Shown in pieces: positions 7,602 through 16,685 of a stretch of DNA of 64,000 nt (positions are counted from its first letter, which is position 1; every line of letters starts with the position of its first letter). Source of the stretch: Aliishimia sp963678085 (GTDB lineage Bacteria; Pseudomonadota; Alphaproteobacteria; Rhodobacterales; Rhodobacteraceae); the NCBI GenBank assembly GCA_963678085.1, contig OY782680.1:62001-126000 (forward strand), in the 5' to 3' direction. The notes beneath the pieces were generated by a model that saw only the letters and a list, made by a program, of their open reading frames with translations, made no database searches and was not told where the DNA came from. A program made the position numbers and the translations under genes.

Positions 7602-8564
7602 TTACGCCAGCGAGCTGTCGATCCCTTTGCACGCGTCCACAAGGCCTTTCACCGCATTCACAGACGTGTCGAACATCTCTTGCTCTTCTTTGTTGAGCGT
7701 GATGTTCACGATTTTCTCAATGCCGCCCGCGCCGATCACGGTGGGAACACCCACATACATGCCATTCAGGCCAAACTCGCCATCACAATAGGCCGCGCAA
7801 GGCAGCACGCGCTTTTGGTCTTTCAGGTAAGCTTCGGCCATCTCAATCGCAGAGGTCGCAGGCGCATAGAAAGCAGAACCGGTTTTCAGCAGGCCGACGA
7901 TCTCGGCACCGCCGTCACGGGTGCGCTGCACGATGCTGTCCAGCTTTTCTTGGCTGGTCCAGCCCATCTGCACCAGATCCGGCAGAGGGATACCGGCAAC
8001 CGTGGAATAACGAACTGACGGCACCATCGTATCGCCATGACCGCCCAGAACAAAGGCTGTAACGTCTTTCATGGAGACATTGAACTCATCGGCCAAGAAG
8101 TGGCGGAAGCGCGCGGAATCCAGCACACCTGCCATGCCGCAAACCTTATTATGGGGCAGGCCAGAGAATTCACGCAAAGCCCAAACCATCGCATCCAGCG
8201 GGTTGGTGATGCAGATCACAAAGGCGTCGGGCGCGTTATCGCGGATGCCTTCGCCCACGGATTTCATCACTTTTAGGTTGATGCCAAGCAGGTCATCACG
8301 GCTCATGCCCGGCTTGCGCGGAACGCCTGCGGTCACGATGCACACATCTGCGCCAGCGATATCGGCGTAATCCTGGGTGCCTTTCAGAGCAGCATCAAAA
8401 CCCTCGGAGGGGCCGGATTCAGCGATATCAAGCGCCTTGCCTTGCGGGGTGCCTTCTGCGATGTCGAACAGAATAACGTCGCCCAGTTCTTTCAGGGCTG
8501 CGAGATGCGCGAGGGTGCCGCCGATTTGACCTGCGCCGATAAGGGCAATCTTGGGTCTGGCCAT
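7602..8564 (-). CDS. mdh: Malate dehydrogenase (NAD-dependent, LDH-like type)
   Basis: 320 residues from ATG 8564 (MARPKIALIG); GGAG lies 9 nt upstream, so the longer TTG-initiated frame is not needed. It oxidises malate to oxaloacetate in the TCA cycle. The NAD-binding loop is GAGQIGGTLAHLA near residue 10. The substrate-binding arginine loop is GVPRKPGMSRDD near residue 82. ITNPLDAMVW is near residue 120, and the catalytic histidine lies in GGHGDTMVP near residue 175. Its own terminator follows at 7553-7585. It is transcribed away from the divergent TauE-type gene with an 105-bp shared upstream region. Confidence 0.97.
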   Translation of the reverse strand: MARPKIALIGAGQIGGTLAHLAALKELGDVILFDIAEGTPQGKALDIAESGPSEGFDAALKGTQDYADIAGADVCIVTAGVPRKPGMSRDDLLGINLKVMKSVGEGIRDNAPDAFVICITNPLDAMVWALREFSGLPHNKVCGMAGVLDSARFRHFLADEFNVSMKDVTAFVLGGHGDTMVPSVRYSTVAGIPLPDLVQMGWTSQEKLDSIVQRTRDGGAEIVGLLKTGSAFYAPATSAIEMAEAYLKDQKRVLPCAAYCDGEFGLNGMYVGVPTVIGAGGIEKIVNITLNKEEQEMFDTSVNAVKGLVDACKGIDSSLA

Positions 8565-8669
8565 GGATGGGTTCTCCAAAGGTTGTAAGGGTTAGACGGT
8601 TCGCGTCCTACGCCTCTGACGCGTATCTGGCAAGGGGGCGCAAGGGCGCAGGGCAAAAGGGAGCGGCAA

Positions 8670-9422
8670 ATGCCAGAGCTAACACTATGGTTTTTCCTGA
8701 TTGCTGGACCTGCGGCGATTTTTGCGGGCGTGTCAAAAGCGGGCTTTGGATCTGGTGCGGCCTTTGCCAGCGCCTCGATTTTGGCGCTTGCGCTAGAGCC
8801 GCAAGTGGCTCTTGGGGTGATGCTGCCGATTCTCATGCTGATTGATGTGGTGACGTTGCGACCCTATTGGGGGGCTTGGCGGCTGCGCGAGGGGTGGCTG
8901 ATGATCGCAGGCGGTCTGCCGGGCGTGGCTCTGGGCGCATGGTTTTACACCTTGGTCAATGCGGATGTGCTACGCGTGCTGATTGGGGCAATTTCCGTCC
9001 TTTTTGTTATTTGGCAGCTCTTTGGTGCCCCGCGTCTGCGAAAAGACGGGCCAAAGGCCAAAGACTGGGTCGGGCTCGTTGCGGGCTGCCTTGCGGGTTT
9101 TACCAGCTTTGTCAGCCATGCGGGCGGCCCACCGGCAGCAATCTATATGCTCAGCCAGCGCTTTAGCAAAACCGAATACCAGGGCACGACAGTGCTGGTC
9201 TTTTGGGCGATTAACCTGATGAAAGCGGTGCCCTACAGCTTTCTGGGCCTGTTCACTTGGCAAACACTCCTGGCCGACATCGCCCTTGCCCCCTTTGCCC
9301 TTATCGGCGCGGCATTGGGCGTCTGGCTGCACCGCCGCATCCCGGCGCATCTATTTTTCAATATCACCTATATTTTACTCATCCTAACAGGCACCAAACT
9401 GCTTTGGGATGGCCTGACATAA
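8670..9422 (+). CDS. TauE/SafE-type sulfite/anion exporter family protein
   Basis: 250 residues, almost entirely hydrophobic, with about eight predicted membrane helices, as usual for the TauE/SafE (DUF81) family. The first conserved repeat is GPAAIFAGVSKAGFGSG near residues 13-29. The second repeat is the FTSFVSHAGGPPAAIYMLS region around residues 149-167. Family members move sulfite, sulfoacetate or other small organic anions across the inner membrane. The ATG at 8670 follows GGGAG with normal spacing. It lies between mdh and the CoA-transferase genes, which are 76 bp downstream on the same strand. The substrate cannot be decided. Confidence 0.88.
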   Translation: MPELTLWFFLIAGPAAIFAGVSKAGFGSGAAFASASILALALEPQVALGVMLPILMLIDVVTLRPYWGAWRLREGWLMIAGGLPGVALGAWFYTLVNADVLRVLIGAISVLFVIWQLFGAPRLRKDGPKAKDWVGLVAGCLAGFTSFVSHAGGPPAAIYMLSQRFSKTEYQGTTVLVFWAINLMKAVPYSFLGLFTWQTLLADIALAPFALIGAALGVWLHRRIPAHLFFNITYILLILTGTKLLWDGLT

Positions 9423-9498
9423 GGTTCAAATGCGGGCGCGTTGACTTTGCCGGGCGCATAACGCTATGGGAGGCGCAACGAGTCTTTGGGAAACTATC

Positions 9499-10203
9499 AT
9501 GAAAAAGATTTACAACTCCGCAGCCGAGGCTCTGGATGGGCTTTTATTTGACGGCATGTTCATCGCATCCGGTGGGTTTGGTCTGTGCGGCATTCCTGAA
9601 TTGCTGCTTGACGCGATTAAAGATGCGGGAACCAAGGATCTGACCTTTGCGTCAAACAATGCGGGCGTAGATGATTTTGGCATCGGCATTTTGTTACAAA
9701 CCAAACAGGTCAAAAAGATGATCTCGTCCTATGTGGGCGAAAATGCAGAGTTCATGCGCCAGTATCTGTCAGGCGAGCTAGAGCTTGAATTCAACCCCCA
9801 AGGCACTCTGGCTGAACGTATGCGCGCGGGCGGCTGCGGCATCCCTGGCTTTTATACCAAAACCGGCGTGGGCACTGTGATTGCTGAGGGTAAGGATCAC
9901 CGGGACTTCAACGGCGAGACCTACATCATGGAGGAAGGCATCTTTGCAGATCTGTCCATCGTGAAGGCCTGGAAAGCAGATGAGACCGGCAATCTGGTTT
10001 TCCGCAAAACCGCCCGCAACTTTAACCCCCCCGCAGCCATGTGTGGCAAGACTTGCGTGGTTGAGGTTGAAGAGATCGTGCCAACCGGCTCCCTTGATCC
10101 CGATCACATCCACCTACCCGGCATCTACGTGCACCGCATTATTCAAGGCGCGCACGAAAAACGGATCGAGCAACGCACCACCCGTCAGAAGGAGCAAGCC
10201 TAA
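9499..10203 (+). CDS. scoA: 3-oxoacid CoA-transferase subunit A
   Basis: 234 residues from ATG 9499 (MKKIYNSAAEAL), with GGGAAA upstream. It is the alpha subunit of a class I CoA-transferase, which moves CoA from succinyl-CoA to acetoacetate in ketone-body and short-chain acid use. The family motif GGFGLCGIPE is near residue 22. The ASNNAGVDDFG stretch near residue 49 matches the SCOT A-subunit subgroup rather than the AtoD or PcaI subgroups, although that distinction is by memory only. Its TAA stop and the start of the B subunit share one base (TAATG), so the subunits are translationally coupled. Confidence 0.93.
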   Translation: MKKIYNSAAEALDGLLFDGMFIASGGFGLCGIPELLLDAIKDAGTKDLTFASNNAGVDDFGIGILLQTKQVKKMISSYVGENAEFMRQYLSGELELEFNPQGTLAERMRAGGCGIPGFYTKTGVGTVIAEGKDHRDFNGETYIMEEGIFADLSIVKAWKADETGNLVFRKTARNFNPPAAMCGKTCVVEVEEIVPTGSLDPDHIHLPGIYVHRIIQGAHEKRIEQRTTRQKEQA

Positions 10204-10832
10204 TGCCTTGGGATCGCAATCAAATGGCGGCGCGCGCCGCGCAAGAGCTGCAAGATGGCTGGTATGTTAACCTTGGGATTGGCATTCCAACGCTGGTGTC
10301 GAACTATATTCCTGAGGGGATTGAGGTAACGCTGCAATCCGAAAACGGTATGCTGGGCATGGGCCCCTTTCCGATTGAGGGCGAGGAAGATGCCGACCTG
10401 ATCAACGCGGGCAAGCAAACCATCACCGAGCTGCCGCAAACCGCCTATTTTGACAGCGCCACAAGCTTTGGCATGATCCGCGGCGGTAAGATTGCCATGG
10501 CGATCCTGGGCGCGATGGAAGTTGCCGAGAATGGCGATCTGGCCAATTGGATGATCCCTGGCAAGCTGGTCAAAGGCATGGGCGGCGCAATGGATCTTGT
10601 GGCCGGTGTGGGCCGTGTGGTGGTCGTGATGGATCACACCAATAAACACGGTGACAGTAAGGTGCTGAAAGAATGCACCCTGCCGCTGACTGGCAAAAGC
10701 GTTGTGGATCGTATCATCACCAATCTCGGCGTGCTCGATGTAGTTGAAGGTGGTCTGAAAATCGTTGAAACCGCCGAAGGTGTGAGCGAGGAAGAACTGC
10801 GCGCCGCCACGCAAGCTCAGATCATCGACTAA
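10203..10832 (+). CDS. scoB: 3-oxoacid CoA-transferase subunit B
   Basis: 209 residues, the normal length for the beta subunit. The catalytic glutamate that forms the CoA thioester intermediate lies in LQSENGMLGMGPFP near residue 46. The N-terminal WYVNLGIGIPTLVSN and the GGAMDLVAGVGRVVVVMDH region are characteristic. It works with ScoA in a heterodimer or heterotetramer. Nothing in the 122 bp after the stop looks like a strong terminator; a weak AGCGGA/TCCGCT pairing is present. Confidence 0.93.
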   Translation: MPWDRNQMAARAAQELQDGWYVNLGIGIPTLVSNYIPEGIEVTLQSENGMLGMGPFPIEGEEDADLINAGKQTITELPQTAYFDSATSFGMIRGGKIAMAILGAMEVAENGDLANWMIPGKLVKGMGGAMDLVAGVGRVVVVMDHTNKHGDSKVLKECTLPLTGKSVVDRIITNLGVLDVVEGGLKIVETAEGVSEEELRAATQAQIID

Positions 10833-10954
10833 ATCGACCTGAAGCGCCCCAAGCAGCGCGTCCAATTGAAACCAGTGCAGCGGAACGCTTTTAGGGTGAT
10901 CCGCTGTGGCCGCAGTGGAGAAGATGCCGTCGAGAAGATGCCACCGGGGCAGGA

Positions 10955-13900
10955 TCAAGACCGCGCGCGCAGCATTTTTGAAATCGCATAGATAAGGGCG
11001 CTGAGCCCATAAGCCACTAGGCAAAGCGCTGCAATGCCAGCTCCGAACAGCACCAGGGCACGAGGCGCGGGGAGAGCTTCGGCAAAGGCCATCATACCCA
11101 AAGTCGCCGCTCCCCAGGCCAGCGCAAGCATCCAGGTTACAGCAAGCATCGCCCGCAGCCCCCAAGCCCGGCGGGCACGCATCCCAGTACGCATCGCGCG
11201 GATCAAATCGCCCACATCATGCTGCACAGCGATCAGCGCAGGCACCACCAAAAGCACCAAGATCATCCCAAAGCCAAGCCCATAGCTGAGCGTAATCACC
11301 GTGGGTTTGAGCCACTGCGCTTGGGTCGAGCCTTCATAAAGCAGCGGCACGAGCCCCAGAACTGTTGTCAAAGTCGTCAGCAAGACAGGCCGCAACCGAT
11401 CTGCCGCCCCGTCGATGATCGAGGGCCAGAGGCCACGGGTTTCGCGATATTGATCGATTGTGGTGACCAAAACGATGGAATCGTTAATGATGATCCCTGT
11501 CATGCCTAACAGCCCAACGACGGTGAACATACTCAGCGGCACCTCCCAGACGTAATGGCCAAAGATGGTGCCAACTAGGCCAAAGGGAATAATCGCCATC
11601 ACCACAATGGGGCGCGTCCAGCTGGAAAAGACCCAGGCCAGAGCCAGGTAAATCCCAGAAAGGCACATAATCAAGCCCGTCATCGCGTCGTTTAGAAATT
11701 CGTCCTCTTGCTCGCTCAGGCCCGCAAGGCGCCACTCTACCTGCTGTTCAGAGGCGATGCGAGGCAGGATCTCTTCTTGCAGAGCGCGCTGAATTTCGCT
11801 GGCACGCGCGGCATCATCTTCGGAAATATCCCCCGTGACAGAAATCACCCGCAGCCCGTTTTCCCGCTTTACACTGGAAAACCCGGTGCGGCTTTCAACA
11901 TTCACAATATCCCCAAGCGGCACATAGCTGCCACTGGGCGCACGCATCTGGGTCCGTTCGAGAAAATCCGCCGTAAGCTCATCTTCGGGCAGTTTCACCC
12001 AGATCTGAGCCGAGCGCAGCCCGTCAGGAAAGCTCGCCGCCTCAATGCCCGACAGCCTGTTGCGCAGCACCCGCCCCAGATCGCCAATGGTAAAGCCAAG
12101 CGCCTGGCCTTGCGGGGTGAGCGTGAGCAACAGCTCTTCTTTGTCGTAATAGAGATTGTCCTCCACCGCGCTCACCTCTGGGTAGGGGGCAAGGGCGGTC
12201 TTCAGATCTTCGCTGGCGCGTTTGAGCACCTCTGCGCTGGCACCAAAGAACTGCACATCCAGCGCATCGCCGCCTGGACCAGAGCGCCAGCTGCGAAACG
12301 AAATTGAATCCACAAACGGATGCCGCGCCACGCGATCCTGCAACTCCCCCACAAAAGCATAGCTTGAATAGGGGCGCAGATCGGCGTCAATCAGCTCAAT
12401 AGAAATGCCGCCCAGCAGATCCTCGTCCTTGGTTTCCGTGCCCGCCATGCCGCGCCCTGCATTGCCGCCCACCTCAGCCAGCGCATAATCCACAGGATTG
12501 CGGCCATGACGCTCTTCATATTCGGCGGCCAGCTCTTCCACCGCGCGCTGGAACTCGCGCATCATTTCTAGGCTATGTTCGCGCGTGGCCCCATCGACCA
12601 TGGCGAAATTCCCGGTGATCGAGCCGCGCTCGGGCGCATTAAAGAACCGCCATTGCACGTCGCCATTTAGGAACAGGGCCACCTGAGACGCAAGGACCAG
12701 CACCACACCAGCCAGCACCGGATAGCGCGCCCAAACCACCAACCGCATAAAGGGGCGAAACAGCCAATCGCGCACCCATTCAAATGCGCCATTCACCAGA
12801 TAGGAGGGCATATCATAGCTTTTCACGCTCATCTGATAGAGCAAATGCAGCTTAAGACGGCGCGGCAGGATCAGGAATACCGCACCCAAGATGGCCCAAC
12901 CAATCAGGACAATGGGCATGGCGTATTGCAGCGCCGCAAGGGGTGCGTCCAAGGAGTAAGGCGCCTCATAGCCAAGCCTCAAATACGCGTTCACCAAATG
13001 CCAGATGACCAGCGTAATAATCCCCGACAAAACCCCAAGCGAGAGCAGCGCCCAGACAATGCGCCTGCGCGCGGGTTTGGGATCTTCGGTGCGCACCGCA
13101 TGGGCCATGTGATTGGGCAGGATCAAAAAGCACTCGATCAATGAGGCAAGAAGCACCGCAATCACCGTAAAGGGAATATCCTTGATCAAATCGCCAAATC
13201 GCCCCCCAACAAAGGTCAGGCTCCAAAAGGCGATCACTGTGGTCAGTGTGGCGGCAAAGACCGGCATCGCCATGCGCCACGCGGCATTCTCGGCGGCAAC
13301 GACGGGCGGCTCGCCAAGCCCGCGCGCGCGCGCATCAGCATGTTCTCCAACCACGATGGCATCATCGACCACGATGCCCAGCGTGATGATCAGCCCAAAG
13401 AGCGAGACCATATTGATCGTCAGCCCGCCAATATACATAAACGCAACCGCCGCCAGCATCGCCACGGGAATACCGGCAGCGACCCAAAAGGCGGTGCGCG
13501 CATTGAGGAAAAGGAACAGCAGCGCCACCACCAAAGCCAGGCCAACCAGACCGTTATCGACCAAGATATTCAGCCGCCCCGTGATCGCCTCAGCGCGGGT
13601 GCGGATCAGCTCAGCTGTGACCCCTTGCGGCAGCGTGGCTTGCATCTTCTCCACCACCGCCTCGACCTGTTGCTGCACGTCAATGGCATCGCCAGAGCCC
13701 GAGCGATCCACGCGAATAGAAACAGCCGGGTTCTGGCCCACAAAATACTGGCGCAGCCGGTCCACGCCTTCCAGCCGCAAATGGGCCACGTCACCAATAG
13801 TCAAAGAGGTGCCATCTTGCGAAGAGCGCAGAACGATTCCCGAAATTTCCTCAACCGAGCGCCGCTGCGCCCCGGTACGCACCCGCGCATTGGCCCCGCT

Positions 13901-14569
13901 CACATCACCAGCAGGGTTGGCATCGACCTCAGCGGCAATCGCCTGCGCAACCTGAGACATGGTAATGTCATTGGCCATCAGGTTGACCGAGGGCAGCTCG
14001 ATCACCACGCGCTCTGCGGCAACCCCGCGAATGGTGGTGCGCGTCACCCCGACCTCGAACAGACGGCCCACCAGCTCATCGGCGAATAGGGCAAGTTGGT
14101 CCGCCTCGACCGGTCCGGTGATCACCACATCGGTCACGCGATCGCGCCAAGCCCCGCGCCGCACTTCGGGGTCTTCGACATCTTCGGGCAGGTTGGTGAC
14201 CGCATCCACCGCACTTTGCACATCATCCGCAGCGCGCGCCATATCCCAGCCCGGTTCAAACTCAAGATAGATTGTGGCCCGCCCCTCGTAAGAGGAGCTC
14301 TCGGTGCTCGCAATCCCCTCAACGGCCAATAAAGCAGGCTCCAAAACCTGCACAACGCCCGCGTCGATATCCTCTGCCCCGGCCCCATCCCATCGAGCTG
14401 AAACCGTTACAGAATCAACAATCACATCGGGAAAGAACTGCGCGCGCATATTTGGCACAGCGAAAAAACCGGCCAGCAAGAGCACCAGCAACAAGAGGTT
14501 CGCGGCGGTGCGGTGGCGGGTAAAGTAGCTGAGAACACCGCCTGCACTTGCCGGTAAAGGACGCGCCAT
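10955..14569 (-). CDS. RND efflux transporter, inner-membrane permease
   Basis: 1204 residues, longer than typical AcrB proteins (about 1030-1050). The extra length is mainly a cytoplasmic/membrane insertion around residues 480-590 (a loop with several extra hydrophobic stretches) and a C-terminal tail with two additional hydrophobic segments. The first helix is at about residues 20-40 (TAANLLLLVLLLAGFFAVPN), and the repeat of the RND core is near ALVVALLFLFLNARTAFWVA. The acidic residues of helix 4 are present in LGIVVDDAIVVGEHAD near residue 398. Substrates cannot be inferred. The adaptor gene is directly upstream with a 3-bp gap. No outer-membrane channel gene is present. Confidence 0.92.
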   Translation of the reverse strand: MARPLPASAGGVLSYFTRHRTAANLLLLVLLLAGFFAVPNMRAQFFPDVIVDSVTVSARWDGAGAEDIDAGVVQVLEPALLAVEGIASTESSSYEGRATIYLEFEPGWDMARAADDVQSAVDAVTNLPEDVEDPEVRRGAWRDRVTDVVITGPVEADQLALFADELVGRLFEVGVTRTTIRGVAAERVVIELPSVNLMANDITMSQVAQAIAAEVDANPAGDVSGANARVRTGAQRRSVEEISGIVLRSSQDGTSLTIGDVAHLRLEGVDRLRQYFVGQNPAVSIRVDRSGSGDAIDVQQQVEAVVEKMQATLPQGVTAELIRTRAEAITGRLNILVDNGLVGLALVVALLFLFLNARTAFWVAAGIPVAMLAAVAFMYIGGLTINMVSLFGLIITLGIVVDDAIVVGEHADARARGLGEPPVVAAENAAWRMAMPVFAATLTTVIAFWSLTFVGGRFGDLIKDIPFTVIAVLLASLIECFLILPNHMAHAVRTEDPKPARRRIVWALLSLGVLSGIITLVIWHLVNAYLRLGYEAPYSLDAPLAALQYAMPIVLIGWAILGAVFLILPRRLKLHLLYQMSVKSYDMPSYLVNGAFEWVRDWLFRPFMRLVVWARYPVLAGVVLVLASQVALFLNGDVQWRFFNAPERGSITGNFAMVDGATREHSLEMMREFQRAVEELAAEYEERHGRNPVDYALAEVGGNAGRGMAGTETKDEDLLGGISIELIDADLRPYSSYAFVGELQDRVARHPFVDSISFRSWRSGPGGDALDVQFFGASAEVLKRASEDLKTALAPYPEVSAVEDNLYYDKEELLLTLTPQGQALGFTIGDLGRVLRNRLSGIEAASFPDGLRSAQIWVKLPEDELTADFLERTQMRAPSGSYVPLGDIVNVESRTGFSSVKRENGLRVISVTGDISEDDAARASEIQRALQEEILPRIASEQQVEWRLAGLSEQEDEFLNDAMTGLIMCLSGIYLALAWVFSSWTRPIVVMAIIPFGLVGTIFGHYVWEVPLSMFTVVGLLGMTGIIINDSIVLVTTIDQYRETRGLWPSIIDGAADRLRPVLLTTLTTVLGLVPLLYEGSTQAQWLKPTVITLSYGLGFGMILVLLVVPALIAVQHDVGDLIRAMRTGMRARRAWGLRAMLAVTWMLALAWGAATLGMMAFAEALPAPRALVLFGAGIAALCLVAYGLSALIYAISKMLRARS

Positions 14570-14572
14570 GGC

Positions 14573-16030
14573 CTAGCTCCCCATACGGCTTTCGAGCCGC
14601 TCCACCATTTGCGCGGGCACCTCGGGTTCAGCAAGCTGGGCCAGAATGCGGGTTTTGACCTCGGCGGGCATGCGCTCATTGCGTTCGACAAAGGCGATGA
14701 GCTTGGCGCGGCGTTCCTCGCTTAGGACCAGCATTTCAGGGGCTTCTGGCTTTACCGCACCGGGCCCGCGCAAGGGGCGCACAGCAATTCCGGCCCCAAG
14801 CAGCGGCGTGCGTGCAGTGACGACCTCGCGCCCAGCGATTTCAGCGCCGCGCAAAAGCACAGTGTTTTCTTGACGGCGCACGAGCGCCACGGCCACGCTT
14901 TCAAGACGGTCATTCGGACCAAGCACCAACACAGTTCCAGAGCCATCCAGAGCGGCAGAGGGCAATTCCACGACTTCATCTAAGGGCGGCTCTTGCACTT
15001 TCACCACGGCGAAATCGCCAGGCTTAAAACCAGGGGCGGCCTCTAATGTCGCGAAAACCAGCCGCCCCGATTGCCCCGAACCAACCGCCGCGCTGTCCCG
15101 CGCGATGCGACCCTTTGCAGTTAGATCAATGCCAGAAACATTAAGTTGCACAGTGACGGGCAGCGCTTCTAGCCGCCCTTCGCTATTCAAAAGACGGGCG
15201 TATTGGGCGGTGGAGAGGCGAAAGGAGACCTCAAGCGCCTCGGGATCAATCAGCGTGGCAAGCTTTTCATTATTCGACACAAGCCGCCCCAAGGTGAGCG
15301 AAACATCACTAAGCGCGCCATCAAAGGGCGCTGCGACCACGGTATCCGCCACGCGCCGCTCGGCCTCGGCCAATGCAATCTCGGCCCGCGTGAGCTTTGT
15401 GGCCGATTGCGCAACGCGGGCCTCGGCCTTTGTTACCGATTGGCGGCGGGCAAGAACGGCAGCGCGGGCGCTGGACACGTTCAGCTCAGCAGTTTCCACG
15501 GCAGAGGCCGTTCCCACACCGCGCGTTTCCAGATCCTGTTGCCGCGTCAGGGCCTTTACGCGCAGCTGCTCTTGATCGCGGGCGGCCACCAGCTCATCAC
15601 GGGCCAGATCAAGCCCGGCCTCCGCATCGCGCACCTCTGCCTCAGCATCCGCCAAATCCGCATCTGCTCGGGCCCGCGCCGCCTCCGCATCCGCCGGGTC
15701 AATCCGAATAAGGATATCGCCCGCTTTCACGCTGCCGCCCTCGACAAAGGCGTCAGAAATTTCGATTATCCGACCCGAGCTGGCGGCGCGCACTTCAAGG
15801 CTACGCTGCGCGCGCACCTCGCCAAAGGCTTGCAGGATCGGACCATGCGTTCCCGGCTCAGCCAGTTGCACATTCACCGCGAAGATGCGCTCACGTACTG
15901 GGGGGGCAGGCCGCTCTGAGCTGGCGCGCGCCTGCATCGCGCCGCGCACCATATGTACAGCGTAAAATACCAGCCCAAGCGAAAGCGCCGCCAAGCACAG
16001 GCCCATCAAAGATTGCCGAATAAAGCGCAT
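14573..16030 (-). CDS. RND efflux system periplasmic adaptor (HlyD/MFP family)
   Basis: 485 residues. A single N-terminal membrane anchor or uncleaved signal (SLMGLCLAALSLGLVFYAVHMV, shown in two parts in the text) is followed by a long alanine- and glutamate-rich coiled-coil hairpin at about residues 110-230, bracketed by lipoyl-like segments (RAASSGRIIEISDAF near residue 80 and VVAAPFDGALSDVSL near residue 237). A beta-barrel domain follows. The C-terminal 70 residues form an additional acidic, helical extension (about residues 415-485) not found in short MFPs. It would link the 10955-14569 permease to an outer-membrane channel encoded elsewhere. It is the first gene of the two-gene operon. 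Confidence 0.9.
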   Translation of the reverse strand: MRFIRQSLMGLCLAALSLGLVFYAVHMVRGAMQARASSERPAPPVRERIFAVNVQLAEPGTHGPILQAFGEVRAQRSLEVRAASSGRIIEISDAFVEGGSVKAGDILIRIDPADAEAARARADADLADAEAEVRDAEAGLDLARDELVAARDQEQLRVKALTRQQDLETRGVGTASAVETAELNVSSARAAVLARRQSVTKAEARVAQSATKLTRAEIALAEAERRVADTVVAAPFDGALSDVSLTLGRLVSNNEKLATLIDPEALEVSFRLSTAQYARLLNSEGRLEALPVTVQLNVSGIDLTAKGRIARDSAAVGSGQSGRLVFATLEAAPGFKPGDFAVVKVQEPPLDEVVELPSAALDGSGTVLVLGPNDRLESVAVALVRRQENTVLLRGAEIAGREVVTARTPLLGAGIAVRPLRGPGAVKPEAPEMLVLSEERRAKLIAFVERNERMPAEVKTRILAQLAEPEVPAQMVERLESRMGS

Positions 16031-16103
16031 GGGCCCCTCGCTCGCGTTACATCACCCTATCTGATAGATAAGGTGTTTGGGTAAATTTCCAACTTACGCC
16101 TCT

Positions 16104-16685
16104 TTAACGCCCCTTCGGCATAATTCCGGCGCGCCCTTGCAATTTTTTTCGCTTTAGATGTTCATCCAGGCGCGGCATGATCTCAACGAAGTTGCAGGGC
16201 TTGTGGCGAAAATCGAGCTGATGCACCAGGATTTCATCCCAAGCATCCTTGCAGGCCCCTGGCGAGCCGGGCAGCGCAAAGAGATATTTGCCCCCCGCAA
16301 CCCCAGCCGTGGCGCGGCTTTGCACGGCGGAAGTGCCAATTTTCTGCATCGACACAATGGTGAACACGGTGCCGAACGCATCAATCTCTTTTTCATAGAC
16401 CTCGCGATGTGCCTCAACCGTGACATCACGCCCGGTCAGGCCGGTTCCGCCCGTGGAGATAATCACATCCACCATAGGATCGTCGATTAAAGAGCGCAGC
16501 TGTGCCACGATTTTCTCTTTATCATCGGTGACAATCGCCCGTGCAATCATGCGATGCCCTGCTTTCACAAGGCGCTCTTCCAGCACATTGCCGGATTTAT
16601 CCTCTGAAAGCGTGCGGCTGTCCGAAACGGTCAAAATGGCGATGCGCACATGCACAAAATCGGGGTCGTCGCGAAACAGGGTCAT
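16104..16685 (-). CDS. moaB: Molybdenum cofactor biosynthesis protein B
   Basis: 193 residues. The MoCF-binding (MoaB/MogA) fold is shown by AILTVSDSRTLSEDKSGN near residue 16, STGGTGLTGRDVT near residue 82 and LFALPGSPGACKDAWDE near residue 138. It probably acts in molybdopterin adenylylation or a related step of Moco formation. It overlaps the stop of the upstream uracil-DNA glycosylase gene by 4 nt (16682-16685), so they are expressed together although the functions are unrelated. The GLTGRD variant and the absence of fused MogA/MoeA domains favour MoaB over MogA. Confidence 0.88.
   Translation of the reverse strand: MTLFRDDPDFVHVRIAILTVSDSRTLSEDKSGNVLEERLVKAGHRMIARAIVTDDKEKIVAQLRSLIDDPMVDVIISTGGTGLTGRDVTVEAHREVYEKEIDAFGTVFTIVSMQKIGTSAVQSRATAGVAGGKYLFALPGSPGACKDAWDEILVHQLDFRHKPCNFVEIMPRLDEHLKRKKLQGRAGIMPKGR

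Noticed and set aside
10200..11165. 321-codon minus-strand frame over scoB and the end of the RND gene
   Set aside because: Both plus-strand scoB and the minus-strand RND gene are certain; this frame has no motif.
13113..14089. Long plus-strand frames opposite the RND permease gene
   Set aside because: They mirror the high-GC coding strand of the transporter, with no domain or ribosome site.
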